Of a stretch of DNA of 64,000 nt, positions 17,039 to 26,241 are shown in pieces. Below the pieces are notes generated by a model. It saw only the letters and a list, made by a program, of their open reading frames with translations, had not been told where the DNA came from and made no database searches. Within the stretch, counting starts at the first letter, position 1. Every line of letters starts with the position of its first letter. This DNA is from JABDMH01 sp965223105 (lineage in GTDB: Bacteria; Bacteroidota; Bacteroidia; Chitinophagales; Saprospiraceae), in NCBI GenBank assembly GCA_965223105.1, contig OZ244987.1, forward strand, positions 7,192,001-7,256,000, read 5' to 3'. The position numbers and the translations under genes were made by a program.

Positions 17039-20000
17039 TCAAATTTGAGGTGGATCGAACAATCCTTTTAATTGTCTACTGACAATAGCACGACCACCGG
17101 TATGATAATTTTGAATGCTCTGATGGACTGTTTGTAGCACTGGCATCATGGATTCACCATCTTGATGATGATGCCAGGTGTATGGCTCCGACCATTGTCC
17201 ATCTTGTTTAATCCTGAATGATGAACCATATTGATTTGTAAATTGAATATTTCCCTCCCCTACTATGCCCTTAATTTTGTTATAGGCTCTTATATAATCA
17301 TCGTTTGAACCATCCATCATAATTTTCACCACATGGATCTTATGTGAAATATGCGGTTCCAACCTTGGAAATCCAAACTTGTCATATGTTATATTGTTGT
17401 ACTTTCCGGGCGGACTATGAGGTGACTTTAGTGTAGGAGGTAGTTTCATTATAGAAGGACTGTATAGATCGTTTACTTTATTGATGTAGTCAGTAGATCT
17501 ACCTATCATCTTTTCTATTAAATCGGTATTTGTCCTTACCCAAGTGAATGAATTGAACAATCCCCTCCACGCCTCAACCACTCCATCCCTCGTCACCATG
17601 AGATCTCTTAGCTCACCACTGAGCTGAAGATCCATGACCAGGTCTTCCCTTACATTTAAGGGAAGGTCCAAATTATGAATTTTGAGGAATAGGCCACGAT
17701 CGAGAAAATCGGCCCTGGCAGTAGCATCTTCCAAGGTCTGGGCCAGCCGTTGGGCCAGTTGCTCATCCTGGATCTTGAAGAGTGCCTTGACGTGATTTGT
17801 CGTTAATCGTTCTGGAAAGATGGTTTTGAGCATTCTCCAGATGGTGCTGCCATCGGGATTAAAGCCCGCAGCATGTACTCCTGGTGGCAAGTCAGCAGAA
17901 AGCTTGAGCAGTCCTCTGATGACGACAGCTGGAGGTAGTGCCTTTAATCGCTTCAATAAAAATGGTGAGACTTCCAGTGCACCTTGGAACAGTAAGGCGG
18001 ATAATGCTCCCTGGGCACAAGCGGTTAGATCAAATCCATCCTTTACCTTTCCATTTTGCAGGTTGCCATCAACAAAGCAACTTATGGCTGCAGAAATGGC
18101 CGTTTCTGCATATCGGGATTCCAGCATGATGATAGCTTCAGCACCAGAAATGGCTCCCGTAACTGGATCTATCCGGTTTTTAGCCTCATTCCAGGAAATG
18201 GCCTCTTCTGGATCTGGAAAATAGTAGTGGCAAGCCGTCTGAATAAGCAAGTCCAACGTACTGCCTATTGAAAATCTAAGAGCCAGCCGAGCAGGCGTTT
18301 GTGCTATGATCCCCTGGATGATAGGAACCATCAAACCCTCCATACTGATACCCAGACCAGCCAAGGCAGCAGGTGTGAACCCAAAGGCGAGCAAACCTGC
18401 ACAAATGTTATTGAGGTTTTCCATCCATTCACTGGGTGGGTAATTGGTGGATGGAAGGCTTGTCAGATGGGAGAGTACACAGGGATTTGCACAGATGACT
18501 CGCTTGAGGATATTGTCCGAGGTAAGAAATGGATGATTCTTGTACGTCTGGAGCAGTTCACTACAGGGACCTTGGTAACATCCGCAATTGGTCTGAGGCA
18601 CATCAGCTTGCTGAAAAACCTGAAAACCCTCCAAATCCAACTGGTTGGCAATAGGTTGTCGATCTGAAAATGGAGAAGACGAATGTTGGGGGCCATGATG
18701 CAGGATCTTTTGCTGACAACCTTGGCCGGAAATACCGGCATAGATGTATTGATCTAAAATGGGTAAGCTGGGAAGAAAGTCACCAGACTTATTCAAGTTG
18801 CGATGCTGATCCATGGTGCCTTGCGCATAACCAAGGAAGCGACGCTGGGTCTTATCCCACCAACCATAGAAGACATCGGTACCGACATTAAATCCAGCTA
18901 GTGATCCCTGAGGCCATCGATCATCATCGTCTGGATAGTAGGCAGCAACAGCATCAGCGGGTAGGATGTAACGATGGCCACTGGGAGTAATAGAAGCAAA
19001 TTGGCCAGGATTTTCCGAGTTTGAAAAGTAGATATAGTTGGTATATAGGAAGGCTTCTTCAGGTACAATCCTTTCTCCTTCCTGATCACCTTGAAACAAG
19101 TACAGCTGAAAGTCGGGGTTGTAGATGTGGTCCCAATGCAGATAGGGCAGTTGATCTCCATTGGCATAGTCCATGAGCCAATCGGTGGCATTTTGTGGGA
19201 TGTTGAACTGAGAGAAAGGGTGTCGCAGGCCAAAGATGCCATGACCCAGTTCATGGGCGGCGACTAAGGAGGAGGAAGACTTGGTCTCTTCATTGCCACC
19301 GTCAAAGAGGTATCCATACTGCCTTTGTAGTGGCATGAATCCGGCCAGTCCGGTGGATGAGGCTACATCGGTGAAGATCAGATAATAGGTATCGTGCCGG
19401 TAATCGTCACCGAGGGACTGAAAGAGGTGCCGGTTAATGTCTTGTAGTTTGGGGCTGTAGTTGGCGAAAGTGGCTGATCCCTCGGTAGCGATGCGCCCAT
19501 CCTCACCGAGGAGATCGAGGGGTAGATTGATGGAGGGCAGGGCCTGGACCGTAAGGTTAACACCCACTGTCGAGTAGATACCTTGCAGGGTTGTGGTGAT
19601 GTCTTGGGGGATAGAGGCGTCACTGGTCGGTACCAGCGAGACGTGGAGGTCCATTCCCGGCAGGTGCATCAATTCGAAGGTGCCAATAAGTACCTGCTGC
19701 CCTGAGTGCAGGATGTGTGTAGCATAGACCGTTTCACGGGCATCTCGAAATAGGCCTTGGAGAGAGAGGGTGGCACGACGACCGGTCCAGGTGGTCTCTA
19801 CCAGTCGTCCGCTCTGGGTCTTAAAAATAATGCTGTCGGGATTCGGGCCCTCGTCGCTCAAGATGGCTGTGATCACATCGGTCTTATTGTTGATGATGGC
19901 CTTAAAGGGAACCAGGTAGGGATCGGTATCATCGTCGACGGGTATTGCGGGATACAGCGCCAATTCATTGGAATGGGCCTGAGGGCTTACCACATCAAAA

Positions 20001-22114
20001 GCATATTTCCCTTCTCCCGCATGGAAGGTTACTCCTAAAGAGGTGAGTTTGGCAGGCCTGCCCTGCTCGTCGACACCCAGGGTGTTGGTTGCATGAGGAG
20101 CCCCTCCCGGTGCCAAAATACCGGCCTCTTTGAGGAGGCCATCCGCATCGACCACATAGACCTTGCCATCCGCACCAGTAATTTCGGTATCGTCACCAGA
20201 CCAGGGTACGGTAGTGGTGACTTGATTGCCTTGGTCGTCGGTACCGCTGATGGTGATTTGCCCTTCCGAGAAGGAAGCCTCTTCAATGGTAAAATCAACT
20301 TGAACCCATTCGGCGGGTTGCTCAAGTGCGTCATTGATAAATTCCAGTTGGTTGAATTCTCGCAGGAAAGAAGCGAGATTGGGTGGAATCAGATGAACTC
20401 CTGCACCTGATACATTCATAAACCCATCGTACATCAAGAAGTCAGTGTTGACTTTGATATTGTCAAAGTCAATATTTACCGCAATCGGATCTTCTGCAGG
20501 ATTCAGGAAATTCCGCAACGGAAAGTTCCAGATCATAACCCCGGAGCCGGAGAAATGGCCCTGGCCACCGGTTACCTCCAGTAACTTGACTTTGAAGTCA
20601 CCGGCGATGACCGTATCTCCAGGCTGTAGAAGGGGTATGGGTGTGTCGTTATCATTCAGTAGAGGCTGAACAGCCACACCGCAATCGTACACGATTTTGG
20701 GAAGAGAGCCGGTGTTGTTGATATAGAAAGGTGTAGGATCAGAGTAAGAAGAATCCCTGCAGATGGCCACGATTCTTCCGCTGTGGTTAAGGGTGGAATC
20801 TAATCCGTTTAACGAAAAGTACCGGTCTGCAGTAGTGAATACTTCGACTGGCCGGCCGGCGGTATCTAGCAGAGAGATCTCATAGGAGACGCCCTGACCC
20901 TCCCAGGCCAAATCGTAGGCTCCATTCTGTTGCCTTGTGGCCCCGGTGAGAAGGGGTGGAAGGCAGAGGTTGGGATCGGCTTCCAATACGATCACATCGG
21001 TTTGCCCATCCGGTTCATCTCCGCCACAGGTGCGGCTGATGAACAATTCGACGATGCTGGCTGGAGAAATGCCCGGCAGCTGATAGCCGATGGTGTGGGT
21101 CCGTTCTACCGACCAAGGACCTTGATCAATACGCCAATGCACGTCATAGAAGGTAATTGCAGAGGAATCAGCTGGTGGGACCCAAGTCAAATGTATGGAG
21201 GAATCGCTGCGAGAGGCTTCCAATTGTGCCGGAGGTAGACAAGCACTTGGCTTAAGCACATCTTCGCCCCATCTAAAGCGCGCGACTTCACTAAAACCAT
21301 TCCGCTTAAAAGTAAGCTGCCCGGTGAGATCTTCAACACGAACCTGTATCAAATAGGTATGTCCGGGTTGGAGTGGAGGATCATAAGGTTGATAAGTGTA
21401 CTGGGTGAGGTCGGTAACCTGGGTCGAGAAGTAGGGCGTAGTCATCTGGACCACCTGGGCATCGGGAAGGCCGGGTATGGTGTCATAAATGGCCAGGGTA
21501 TATCGCACCGGGAAGGAGCCGATGTGTTTATTCCACCAGGTGAAGTTGAGGAACTGCGGACTGGTCACGGGTTGTAGCCCGGTGGGAGTGATGATTTCCG
21601 GTGGGTCCAGCAATTCTGCGTAGATGGGAAAGAAGGCGGTATTGGAAACCACCACATTGCGTTGCAGATCCAGGGCTTCGGCGTACATCAGGTAATTGCC
21701 CTCCGGCAGTCGGCCGCCGTTAGCGAAAAGGGTCTGGAGATCAATACCCAGTACATCCATGGTGGCCACGTCGAAGTAGGGAGCCAGGGAAGCATTGTCC
21801 AGGGTAATGGGTAAGCCGGGTGTTAGAGTGACTACAGAAGGGATGGCATGTGCGTTGGTGCGCAAAGTAACACCAGGTCCTTCCAAGGTAATCCTTAGTT
21901 TGACCGGATAGGAGGGCTCATTGAAATCGTTGAATGTAAGGGTAAGCTGGATCCCATTGGGCCGGTTGCCGGGGGATGGGTCAGCAAAGGCTGCTAGGGA
22001 AGGGGAATATGGTGGAAGCACCTGCAAAGTTGCTGTAACCGGGTACTGCTGTGCCATCAATACGGGTGCCACCAGCAGGAGCAGATGGGTGGTTAAGCTG
22101 CGGAAGGATCTCAT
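17039..22114 (-). CDS. Large secreted polymorphic toxin with WHH nuclease tip
   Basis: A 1691-residue exported protein. A signal peptide covers residues 1 to about 21 (LLLLVAPVLMAQ). Residues up to about 480 are beta-sandwich modules, including a fibronectin III-like one near 295-380 (SIHLTWVPPADSS). A zinc-protease segment near residue 953 reads AAHELGHGIFGLRHPF, with a possible Met-turn DWLMDY about 20 residues later. A Cys-rich and helical pretoxin region follows. The last 120 residues form a WHH nuclease of the HNH/Endo VII class (YTWHHHQDG near residue 1646, then VHQSI and HTGGRAIV). The protease may free the tip by cleavage, an inference from related toxins. There is no T9SS tail, because the toxin occupies the C-terminus, so the route out of the periplasm is unclear. 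A SUKH-like immunity gene follows after 3 bases. Confidence 0.82.
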   Translation of the reverse strand: MRSFRSLTTHLLLLVAPVLMAQQYPVTATLQVLPPYSPSLAAFADPSPGNRPNGIQLTLTFNDFNEPSYPVKLRITLEGPGVTLRTNAHAIPSVVTLTPGLPITLDNASLAPYFDVATMDVLGIDLQTLFANGGRLPEGNYLMYAEALDLQRNVVVSNTAFFPIYAELLDPPEIITPTGLQPVTSPQFLNFTWWNKHIGSFPVRYTLAIYDTIPGLPDAQVVQMTTPYFSTQVTDLTQYTYQPYDPPLQPGHTYLIQVRVEDLTGQLTFKRNGFSEVARFRWGEDVLKPSACLPPAQLEASRSDSSIHLTWVPPADSSAITFYDVHWRIDQGPWSVERTHTIGYQLPGISPASIVELFISRTCGGDEPDGQTDVIVLEADPNLCLPPLLTGATRQQNGAYDLAWEGQGVSYEISLLDTAGRPVEVFTTADRYFSLNGLDSTLNHSGRIVAICRDSSYSDPTPFYINNTGSLPKIVYDCGVAVQPLLNDNDTPIPLLQPGDTVIAGDFKVKLLEVTGGQGHFSGSGVMIWNFPLRNFLNPAEDPIAVNIDFDNIKVNTDFLMYDGFMNVSGAGVHLIPPNLASFLREFNQLEFINDALEQPAEWVQVDFTIEEASFSEGQITISGTDDQGNQVTTTVPWSGDDTEITGADGKVYVVDADGLLKEAGILAPGGAPHATNTLGVDEQGRPAKLTSLGVTFHAGEGKYAFDVVSPQAHSNELALYPAIPVDDDTDPYLVPFKAIINNKTDVITAILSDEGPNPDSIIFKTQSGRLVETTWTGRRATLSLQGLFRDARETVYATHILHSGQQVLIGTFELMHLPGMDLHVSLVPTSDASIPQDITTTLQGIYSTVGVNLTVQALPSINLPLDLLGEDGRIATEGSATFANYSPKLQDINRHLFQSLGDDYRHDTYYLIFTDVASSTGLAGFMPLQRQYGYLFDGGNEETKSSSSLVAAHELGHGIFGLRHPFSQFNIPQNATDWLMDYANGDQLPYLHWDHIYNPDFQLYLFQGDQEGERIVPEEAFLYTNYIYFSNSENPGQFASITPSGHRYILPADAVAAYYPDDDDRWPQGSLAGFNVGTDVFYGWWDKTQRRFLGYAQGTMDQHRNLNKSGDFLPSLPILDQYIYAGISGQGCQQKILHHGPQHSSSPFSDRQPIANQLDLEGFQVFQQADVPQTNCGCYQGPCSELLQTYKNHPFLTSDNILKRVICANPCVLSHLTSLPSTNYPPSEWMENLNNICAGLLAFGFTPAALAGLGISMEGLMVPIIQGIIAQTPARLALRFSIGSTLDLLIQTACHYYFPDPEEAISWNEAKNRIDPVTGAISGAEAIIMLESRYAETAISAAISCFVDGNLQNGKVKDGFDLTACAQGALSALLFQGALEVSPFLLKRLKALPPAVVIRGLLKLSADLPPGVHAAGFNPDGSTIWRMLKTIFPERLTTNHVKALFKIQDEQLAQRLAQTLEDATARADFLDRGLFLKIHNLDLPLNVREDLVMDLQLSGELRDLMVTRDGVVEAWRGLFNSFTWVRTNTDLIEKMIGRSTDYINKVNDLYSPSIMKLPPTLKSPHSPPGKYNNITYDKFGFPRLEPHISHKIHVVKIMMDGSNDDYIRAYNKIKGIVGEGNIQFTNQYGSSFRIKQDGQWSEPYTWHHHQDGESMMPVLQTVHQSIQNYHTGGRAIVSRQLKGLFDPPQI

Positions 22115-22301
22115 GGTGCCGGGTGGTGTATGGCAATTGTTGAAGTAGTGAGTAATATAGTAAAATTATAGTTATAAGATTGACAAATCTTAGGAGATTG
22201 GTGAATCGATAGGGAAAGGAAGACCAGCATTCCTAGGTTCCAGCCAGGTGTCTTCATGTTTTATAGCCGCAGCTGAAAAGAAGTCAACTTTATATATTAA
22301 A

Positions 22302-22309
22302 TATATTTG
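22302..22309 (+). promoter_or_regulatory. Bacteroidota -7 promoter element candidate
   Basis: TATATTTG matches TAnnTTTG exactly and lies 51 bases before the ATG at 22361. The surroundings are very AT-rich and no clear -33 TTG is present. It is the main support, besides the reading frame, for the tiny gene that follows. Confidence 0.35.
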
Positions 22310-22360
22310 TAATGTTTAAAGTTTTGATTTACCTTTGGTCAGCAACAAAATCCCTATGCT

Positions 22361-22555
22361 ATGGGCCTATTCAGAAAAAGACCAAGTGAACCAGCGATTC
22401 AATTGTTTGGCAGTGAGGGAGAGTCCATCCCTTTGGAAATCACCTTTCGAAACGGGGAAATTCATATTAATCATGAAGCGATGTCCAAGGGCGTCTATCA
22501 GCTTAAAATCAGTGCTGGAGATCGTGAGGAGTCTAGACTGTTTACCGTTGTGTGA
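22361..22555 (+). CDS. Small protein with a T9SS-tail-like C-terminus
   Basis: A 64-residue reading frame between two minus-strand genes. It has no signal peptide. Residues 25-64 alternate like beta strands, and KGVYQLKISAGDREESRLFTVV resembles the last strands of a type A T9SS sorting domain (GxYxLxI...FxV), but without a cargo domain in front. A TAnnTTTG box at 22302-22309 could drive it. It may be a genuine small protein, or the surviving 3' scrap of a lost cargo gene that gained a promoter. It converges on the next gene with 23 bases between stops. Confidence 0.45.
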   Translation: MGLFRKRPSEPAIQLFGSEGESIPLEITFRNGEIHINHEAMSKGVYQLKISAGDREESRLFTVV

Positions 22556-22578
22556 CCTCCGTAAAGAATCGACCTTGG

Positions 22579-24003
22579 TCAATAGGCAAACTTCACGAGT
22601 TTTAATCTCTTGCCTCTGACACTGGGCACCAGCAATTCATCAGATCCGATCTGCAAAGCATTCTTAATCTGTAGCTTCAAGCGTTGATTGTCGGTGCTCA
22701 TTAAACTCCTCCGGGTGATGTCGCCGGCACCATTGAGAATGTATTCGCTCACCGTATTCTCATTTCTGATCTCGTCATTATAAAGAATGCGTAGGAAGGA
22801 GGGATTCTTAAATAAGAAATAGGAGGAGTAAGCAGCCTGATCGTCGTTGGAGTACTGGCGTTTGGGCAATACTTTCTGCCAGTGAGATTTGCCGTTGGGG
22901 TGAATAGAGATCAGAACGAGATCTTCATAGTAATAATCAACAGAAAATCGACCGCTGCCGTAGAAATCGCGTCGAGCTCCATAGGAGAGACGCTCGTATT
23001 CCTTGTTCTCCTCTGCCAACAATAGTACTCCTCCATCTTGGCGTAAGATGATGTCTTGTACCTGTAAATTATGCAGGCTTTCTTTCTTGGGGTTGTACTT
23101 GCCATGGAAGTCGGCGATGACATCTTCATCATAATCAATGCTGGAGAGCTTATATCTCCCAAAATCATTGGCATCCACTGAGATATGATAGATGCCATCG
23201 GTCGTGCCGGCATTGCCATCTGAGTAGAGACCTACAATGACTACTTGTTGATTGACATTATCGTACACAAAATGGGCGTCATAGGTGGTGAAGTGAGGAA
23301 GAGGTATAGACAAGCGAGCAAAGTCATTGCGCCACTCATCATAACGGAAAAGCTCCAGACTATGGTTATCTCTGCGGAAACGAAGATTATCTTTTTCGAA
23401 GATGAGATACATTGTACCCTTATTGGTCAGTAGGGTTTTTCGGTAATCTTCTCGAAAATTGATGTTGGGGAAATTGAATTGTCCCTGCCAAAGTACTTCC
23501 TGGGTGCCTGTATTGTATGCAAAGGCGGAAACAATCTTCTCATTGTCTATTTCGGTCATGAGAAAAATATTGAGGTCCTCAGACTTGACATAGCGGAACT
23601 TAGGCCGGATAAGTCCTCTCTTCATCATTGCCAAGGTATCTTCACTCAACATCTTCACCTTGCCATCGTATTCTCTGGATTTGATAAAGATTGTATCGCG
23701 ACTATCTACTGAATAGATTACAGTAAAGGCCTTATCATGGGCGATAACATCTACAATTCGAGCTTTGCGATTGTCCAACCTTTCTTCGACCAGCCAGGTC
23801 ATCGACATATCCTCATCATAGGCCTGAATATCAAATTCATTTACCCCATCCCTAACCACCAAAATATTGTCATCTATTTTCCCCAGCAGGTCGTAAACAT
23901 ATTCCGTCTTCAGATTCATCTCATCTGATACGGTGATCACTTGAGCAGAACTGCCGTCAATGCACAGTAAGATGGTAAGGCAAGAAAATAGATACTTGTA
24001 CAT
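22579..24003 (-). CDS. Exported protein of unknown function
   Basis: A 474-residue protein with a signal peptide (residues 1 to about 20, LFSCLTILLCIDGSSAQ) and no lipobox. The rest is mostly beta strands in a repeating rhythm of roughly 45-60 residues (for example ILVVRDGVNEFDIQAYDED, IFLMTEIDNEKIVSAFAYN, VILRQDGGVLLLAEENKEY), which suggests a beta-propeller-like fold. DGGVLLLAEE is typical of such blades. I find no catalytic motif and no T9SS tail, so it probably stays in the periplasm. It stands alone: divergent from the deacylase gene and convergent with the tiny 22361 ORF. The function is not assigned. Confidence 0.7.
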   Translation of the reverse strand: MYKYLFSCLTILLCIDGSSAQVITVSDEMNLKTEYVYDLLGKIDDNILVVRDGVNEFDIQAYDEDMSMTWLVEERLDNRKARIVDVIAHDKAFTVIYSVDSRDTIFIKSREYDGKVKMLSEDTLAMMKRGLIRPKFRYVKSEDLNIFLMTEIDNEKIVSAFAYNTGTQEVLWQGQFNFPNINFREDYRKTLLTNKGTMYLIFEKDNLRFRRDNHSLELFRYDEWRNDFARLSIPLPHFTTYDAHFVYDNVNQQVVIVGLYSDGNAGTTDGIYHISVDANDFGRYKLSSIDYDEDVIADFHGKYNPKKESLHNLQVQDIILRQDGGVLLLAEENKEYERLSYGARRDFYGSGRFSVDYYYEDLVLISIHPNGKSHWQKVLPKRQYSNDDQAAYSSYFLFKNPSFLRILYNDEIRNENTVSEYILNGAGDITRRSLMSTDNQRLKLQIKNALQIGSDELLVPSVRGKRLKLVKFAY

Positions 24004-24268
24004 AGTTTCTAAAGTAACACTTTCTCAACGTTGATTCAAGTGCTTTGGTTCTCATATATGCACCGGTTGGAGGACGACTTTTTTTTACTGGTGATGGCCC
24101 TTTCCGCCAATAGGAAAGAAGCCTCTGATTCTGGACATACCGCCGTTTGCAACCTAATGCCACCAGGGGATGGAGATGTGATCGATCAAAGCAGGCTATT
24201 TTTTCTTGCTGGCCAATGTGGTCACGAAGTTGTGCATTGCGAACTACTCATTTCTTATTTTTGGGCCC

Positions 24269-25195
24269 ATGATCTTAAAAAGGGTATTGGGAAGCTACAC
24301 AGAGGGTAGGCCGGGGCCTTTACTCATCTGTATTGCGGGTATTCACGGCAATGAGTGGGCAGGGGTTCAGGCATTGGATCTACTGTATAAGATGATACAG
24401 GTTGAACCCATTACCAACCCATCTTTTACCTTCCATGGCAAGGTCGTTTTCATCCTGGGAAATTTACCTGCACTAAAGAGCAAGACGCGATATATCGATG
24501 CCGACCTCAATCGAATTTGGTTTGATGAAGGTTCCTCATCGAATCTGGAGGCACATGAAGTAGAATACCGCGAACGTCGAATTTTACAGAGAATCATCAG
24601 CCAGGAGATCAAGGCTTGGCCTAATGCTGAGGTGGTGCTGCTGGATCTTCATACGACAACTGCCGAGGGAGGTATCTTTACACTTCCTACCAATGAGCCC
24701 TACAGTATTGAGATTGCCAAGGAAATGCATGCTCCTGTGATTACCGGCCTGGTAGAACGCCTCCCGGGTACCCTGATCTCCTACTATACTCACTCATCAT
24801 ACCCTCAACCCATCACGGGTATTGTCTTTGAGGGAGGGCAACACGATGATCCCCTTTCTGTAAATCGCTGTATTGCGGCCACGATCAATTGTATGCGGAC
24901 CATCGGATTGGTCTCTGCCAAACATGTCGTAAATAGACACGACAAGCTTCTGGTGACCTATGCCCAGGGTCTACCCAAGGTGGCAGAATTCCAATATGTA
25001 CACCGGTTGAATAAAAACGACGGATTTCAGATGCTTCCCGGCTTCAAGAATTTTCAACAGGTCGAACAAGGAATGATTTTAGCCCATGACCAATCGGGTC
25101 CGATAGAAGCTCAGAAGGATGGCCTTCTGTTGATGCCGCACTATCAGGTTAAAGGTGAAGACGGTTTCTTTTTGGTGAAGGTAGTTGACCTATAA
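24269..25195 (+). CDS. Succinylglutamate desuccinylase/aspartoacylase family deacylase
   Basis: A 308-residue zinc enzyme of the AstE/AspA (M14-related) family. The ATG at 24269 gives the normal compact N-terminus (MILKRVLGSYTEG, then PLLICIAGIHGNEWAG); an in-frame ATG 63 bases earlier adds an unlikely leader. Zinc ligands are visible as His and Glu in GIHGNEW near residue 29 and His in LLDLHTTTAEGG near residue 130. FEGGQHDDPLSV near 190 follows the family's catalytic-side region. It hydrolyses an N-acyl amino acid or related amide, in the cytoplasm; the substrate is not defined by sequence. It is a single gene and could share the hairpin at 25257-25279 as a weak terminator, although that hairpin's T-run is on the other strand. 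Confidence 0.8.
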   Translation: MILKRVLGSYTEGRPGPLLICIAGIHGNEWAGVQALDLLYKMIQVEPITNPSFTFHGKVVFILGNLPALKSKTRYIDADLNRIWFDEGSSSNLEAHEVEYRERRILQRIISQEIKAWPNAEVVLLDLHTTTAEGGIFTLPTNEPYSIEIAKEMHAPVITGLVERLPGTLISYYTHSSYPQPITGIVFEGGQHDDPLSVNRCIAATINCMRTIGLVSAKHVVNRHDKLLVTYAQGLPKVAEFQYVHRLNKNDGFQMLPGFKNFQQVEQGMILAHDQSGPIEAQKDGLLLMPHYQVKGEDGFFLVKVVDL

Positions 25196-25245
25196 CCCTG
25201 TTATGGCCTGTGTGCAACCCCAGGTAGCACCGGAGCACGGATATC

Positions 25246-25279
25246 TAAAAACAAAAAGCCGGTCAAAGAATGACCGGCT
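25246..25279 (-). terminator. Rho-independent terminator of the OmpA lipoprotein gene
   Basis: A 9-bp perfect stem (AGCCGGTCA at 25257-25265, TGACCGGCT at 25271-25279, loop AAGAA), followed on the minus strand by a T-rich run TTTTTGTTTTTAG. It sits about 67 bases past the stop of the OmpA-like gene. A second inverted repeat, GGGTACC/GGTACCC, lies between them at 25290-25321. Confidence 0.75.
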
Positions 25280-25345
25280 CTGTATCTATGGGTACCACCA
25301 ACGGGGTTTTTAGAGGTACCCTTATCTTATTCGGCAGCTGATAAC

Positions 25346-26125
25346 TTAGCTCTTGTTCTTATTCAATTCGTATAGTTTGCCAATGTGCGGTACAAGAATG
25401 ACTTCGGATCTGCGGTTGGCCGCGCGAGTCTCATCCGATTTTGGATCGTCAGTGACTTTAGGATGATACTCTCCTTTGCCTGCCGCAGTCAATTGCTTAG
25501 GATCTACTCCCATGTCAATCAATTTACGGACAATAGCTACTGATCGAGCTACACTCAGGTCCCAATTGTCTTGATAGCGAGTAGTATTAATCGGTCGATC
25601 ATCCGTGTGGCCTTCGATGATCAAGCTGAGGTTTGGACTGTTTTTCAGCATGTCCGCCAGTTCTTCCAATGTTTCATCATCCTCTTTATTCAACCTCGAG
25701 GAGCCAGTGGCAAAATTGATTGGATCCTCCATATCGAGATAAAGCATGTCTTCGATCTCAGTGATGCGTTGTCCACTTTCGGAGACTGCCTTTTCTACAT
25801 CGGTAAAGGCACTTTGGATTTCATCCCTTAGTGTGTTGATCTGTGCTTGCTTATCTTCCACAGATTTATTGACCTCCATCATTTTCGATTCGGTCTCTTT
25901 AAGTTGAGATTCTACCATACCTACTTTCTGAGAGAGTTCATCTTTCTCAGCGGCAAGTTGTGTTCTATCGGCCTCTAAGTTCTCCACTTTCTCCTCCAAA
26001 CTTTCCAGTGATGCACTAAGGTTGTTCTTTTCTTCTTCCAGTGCGGTAAATTTCTTTTTGCTTACACAGGAGGTTAGGGCTAATGCCAAGACCAACAAAG
26101 CTAGAGGGAATCTCTTGGTAATCAT
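25346..26125 (-). CDS. OmpA-family lipoprotein with coiled coil
   Basis: A 259-residue outer-membrane lipoprotein. The lipobox LALTSC puts the lipidated Cys near residue 20. Residues of about 27-120 are a long heptad-rich coiled coil (EEEKNNLSASLESLEEKV, then QLAAEKDELSQKV). Residues of about 135-250 form the peptidoglycan-binding OmpA domain: INFATGSSRLNKEDDETL, IIEGHTDDRPIN and NRRSEVILVP with the conserved Asp/Arg diaminopimelate contacts. It anchors the outer membrane to the cell wall, with the coiled coil spanning the gap. A TAnnTTTG box lies 27 bases before the start and a strong terminator follows, so it is its own transcription unit. Confidence 0.9.
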   Translation of the reverse strand: MITKRFPLALLVLALALTSCVSKKKFTALEEEKNNLSASLESLEEKVENLEADRTQLAAEKDELSQKVGMVESQLKETESKMMEVNKSVEDKQAQINTLRDEIQSAFTDVEKAVSESGQRITEIEDMLYLDMEDPINFATGSSRLNKEDDETLEELADMLKNSPNLSLIIEGHTDDRPINTTRYQDNWDLSVARSVAIVRKLIDMGVDPKQLTAAGKGEYHPKVTDDPKSDETRAANRRSEVILVPHIGKLYELNKNKS

Positions 26126-26151
26126 TGCTATAGTTTTTTTGATTTGGTCGA

Positions 26152-26159
26152 CAAATTTA
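26152..26159 (-). promoter_or_regulatory. -7 promoter element for the OmpA lipoprotein gene
   Basis: Read on the minus strand, TAAATTTG matches TAnnTTTG exactly, 26 bases before the ATG at 26125. A TTG lies further upstream but only about 15 bases away, shorter than the usual 19-21. Confidence 0.45.
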
Positions 26160-26241
26160 CATAAAAAAGTTCCACAATCCTGCCTTCAAAGCTACCAACA
26201 ATGTGATGATGTGAAATTTTTTTACCTAAGAAGGGCTTTCC

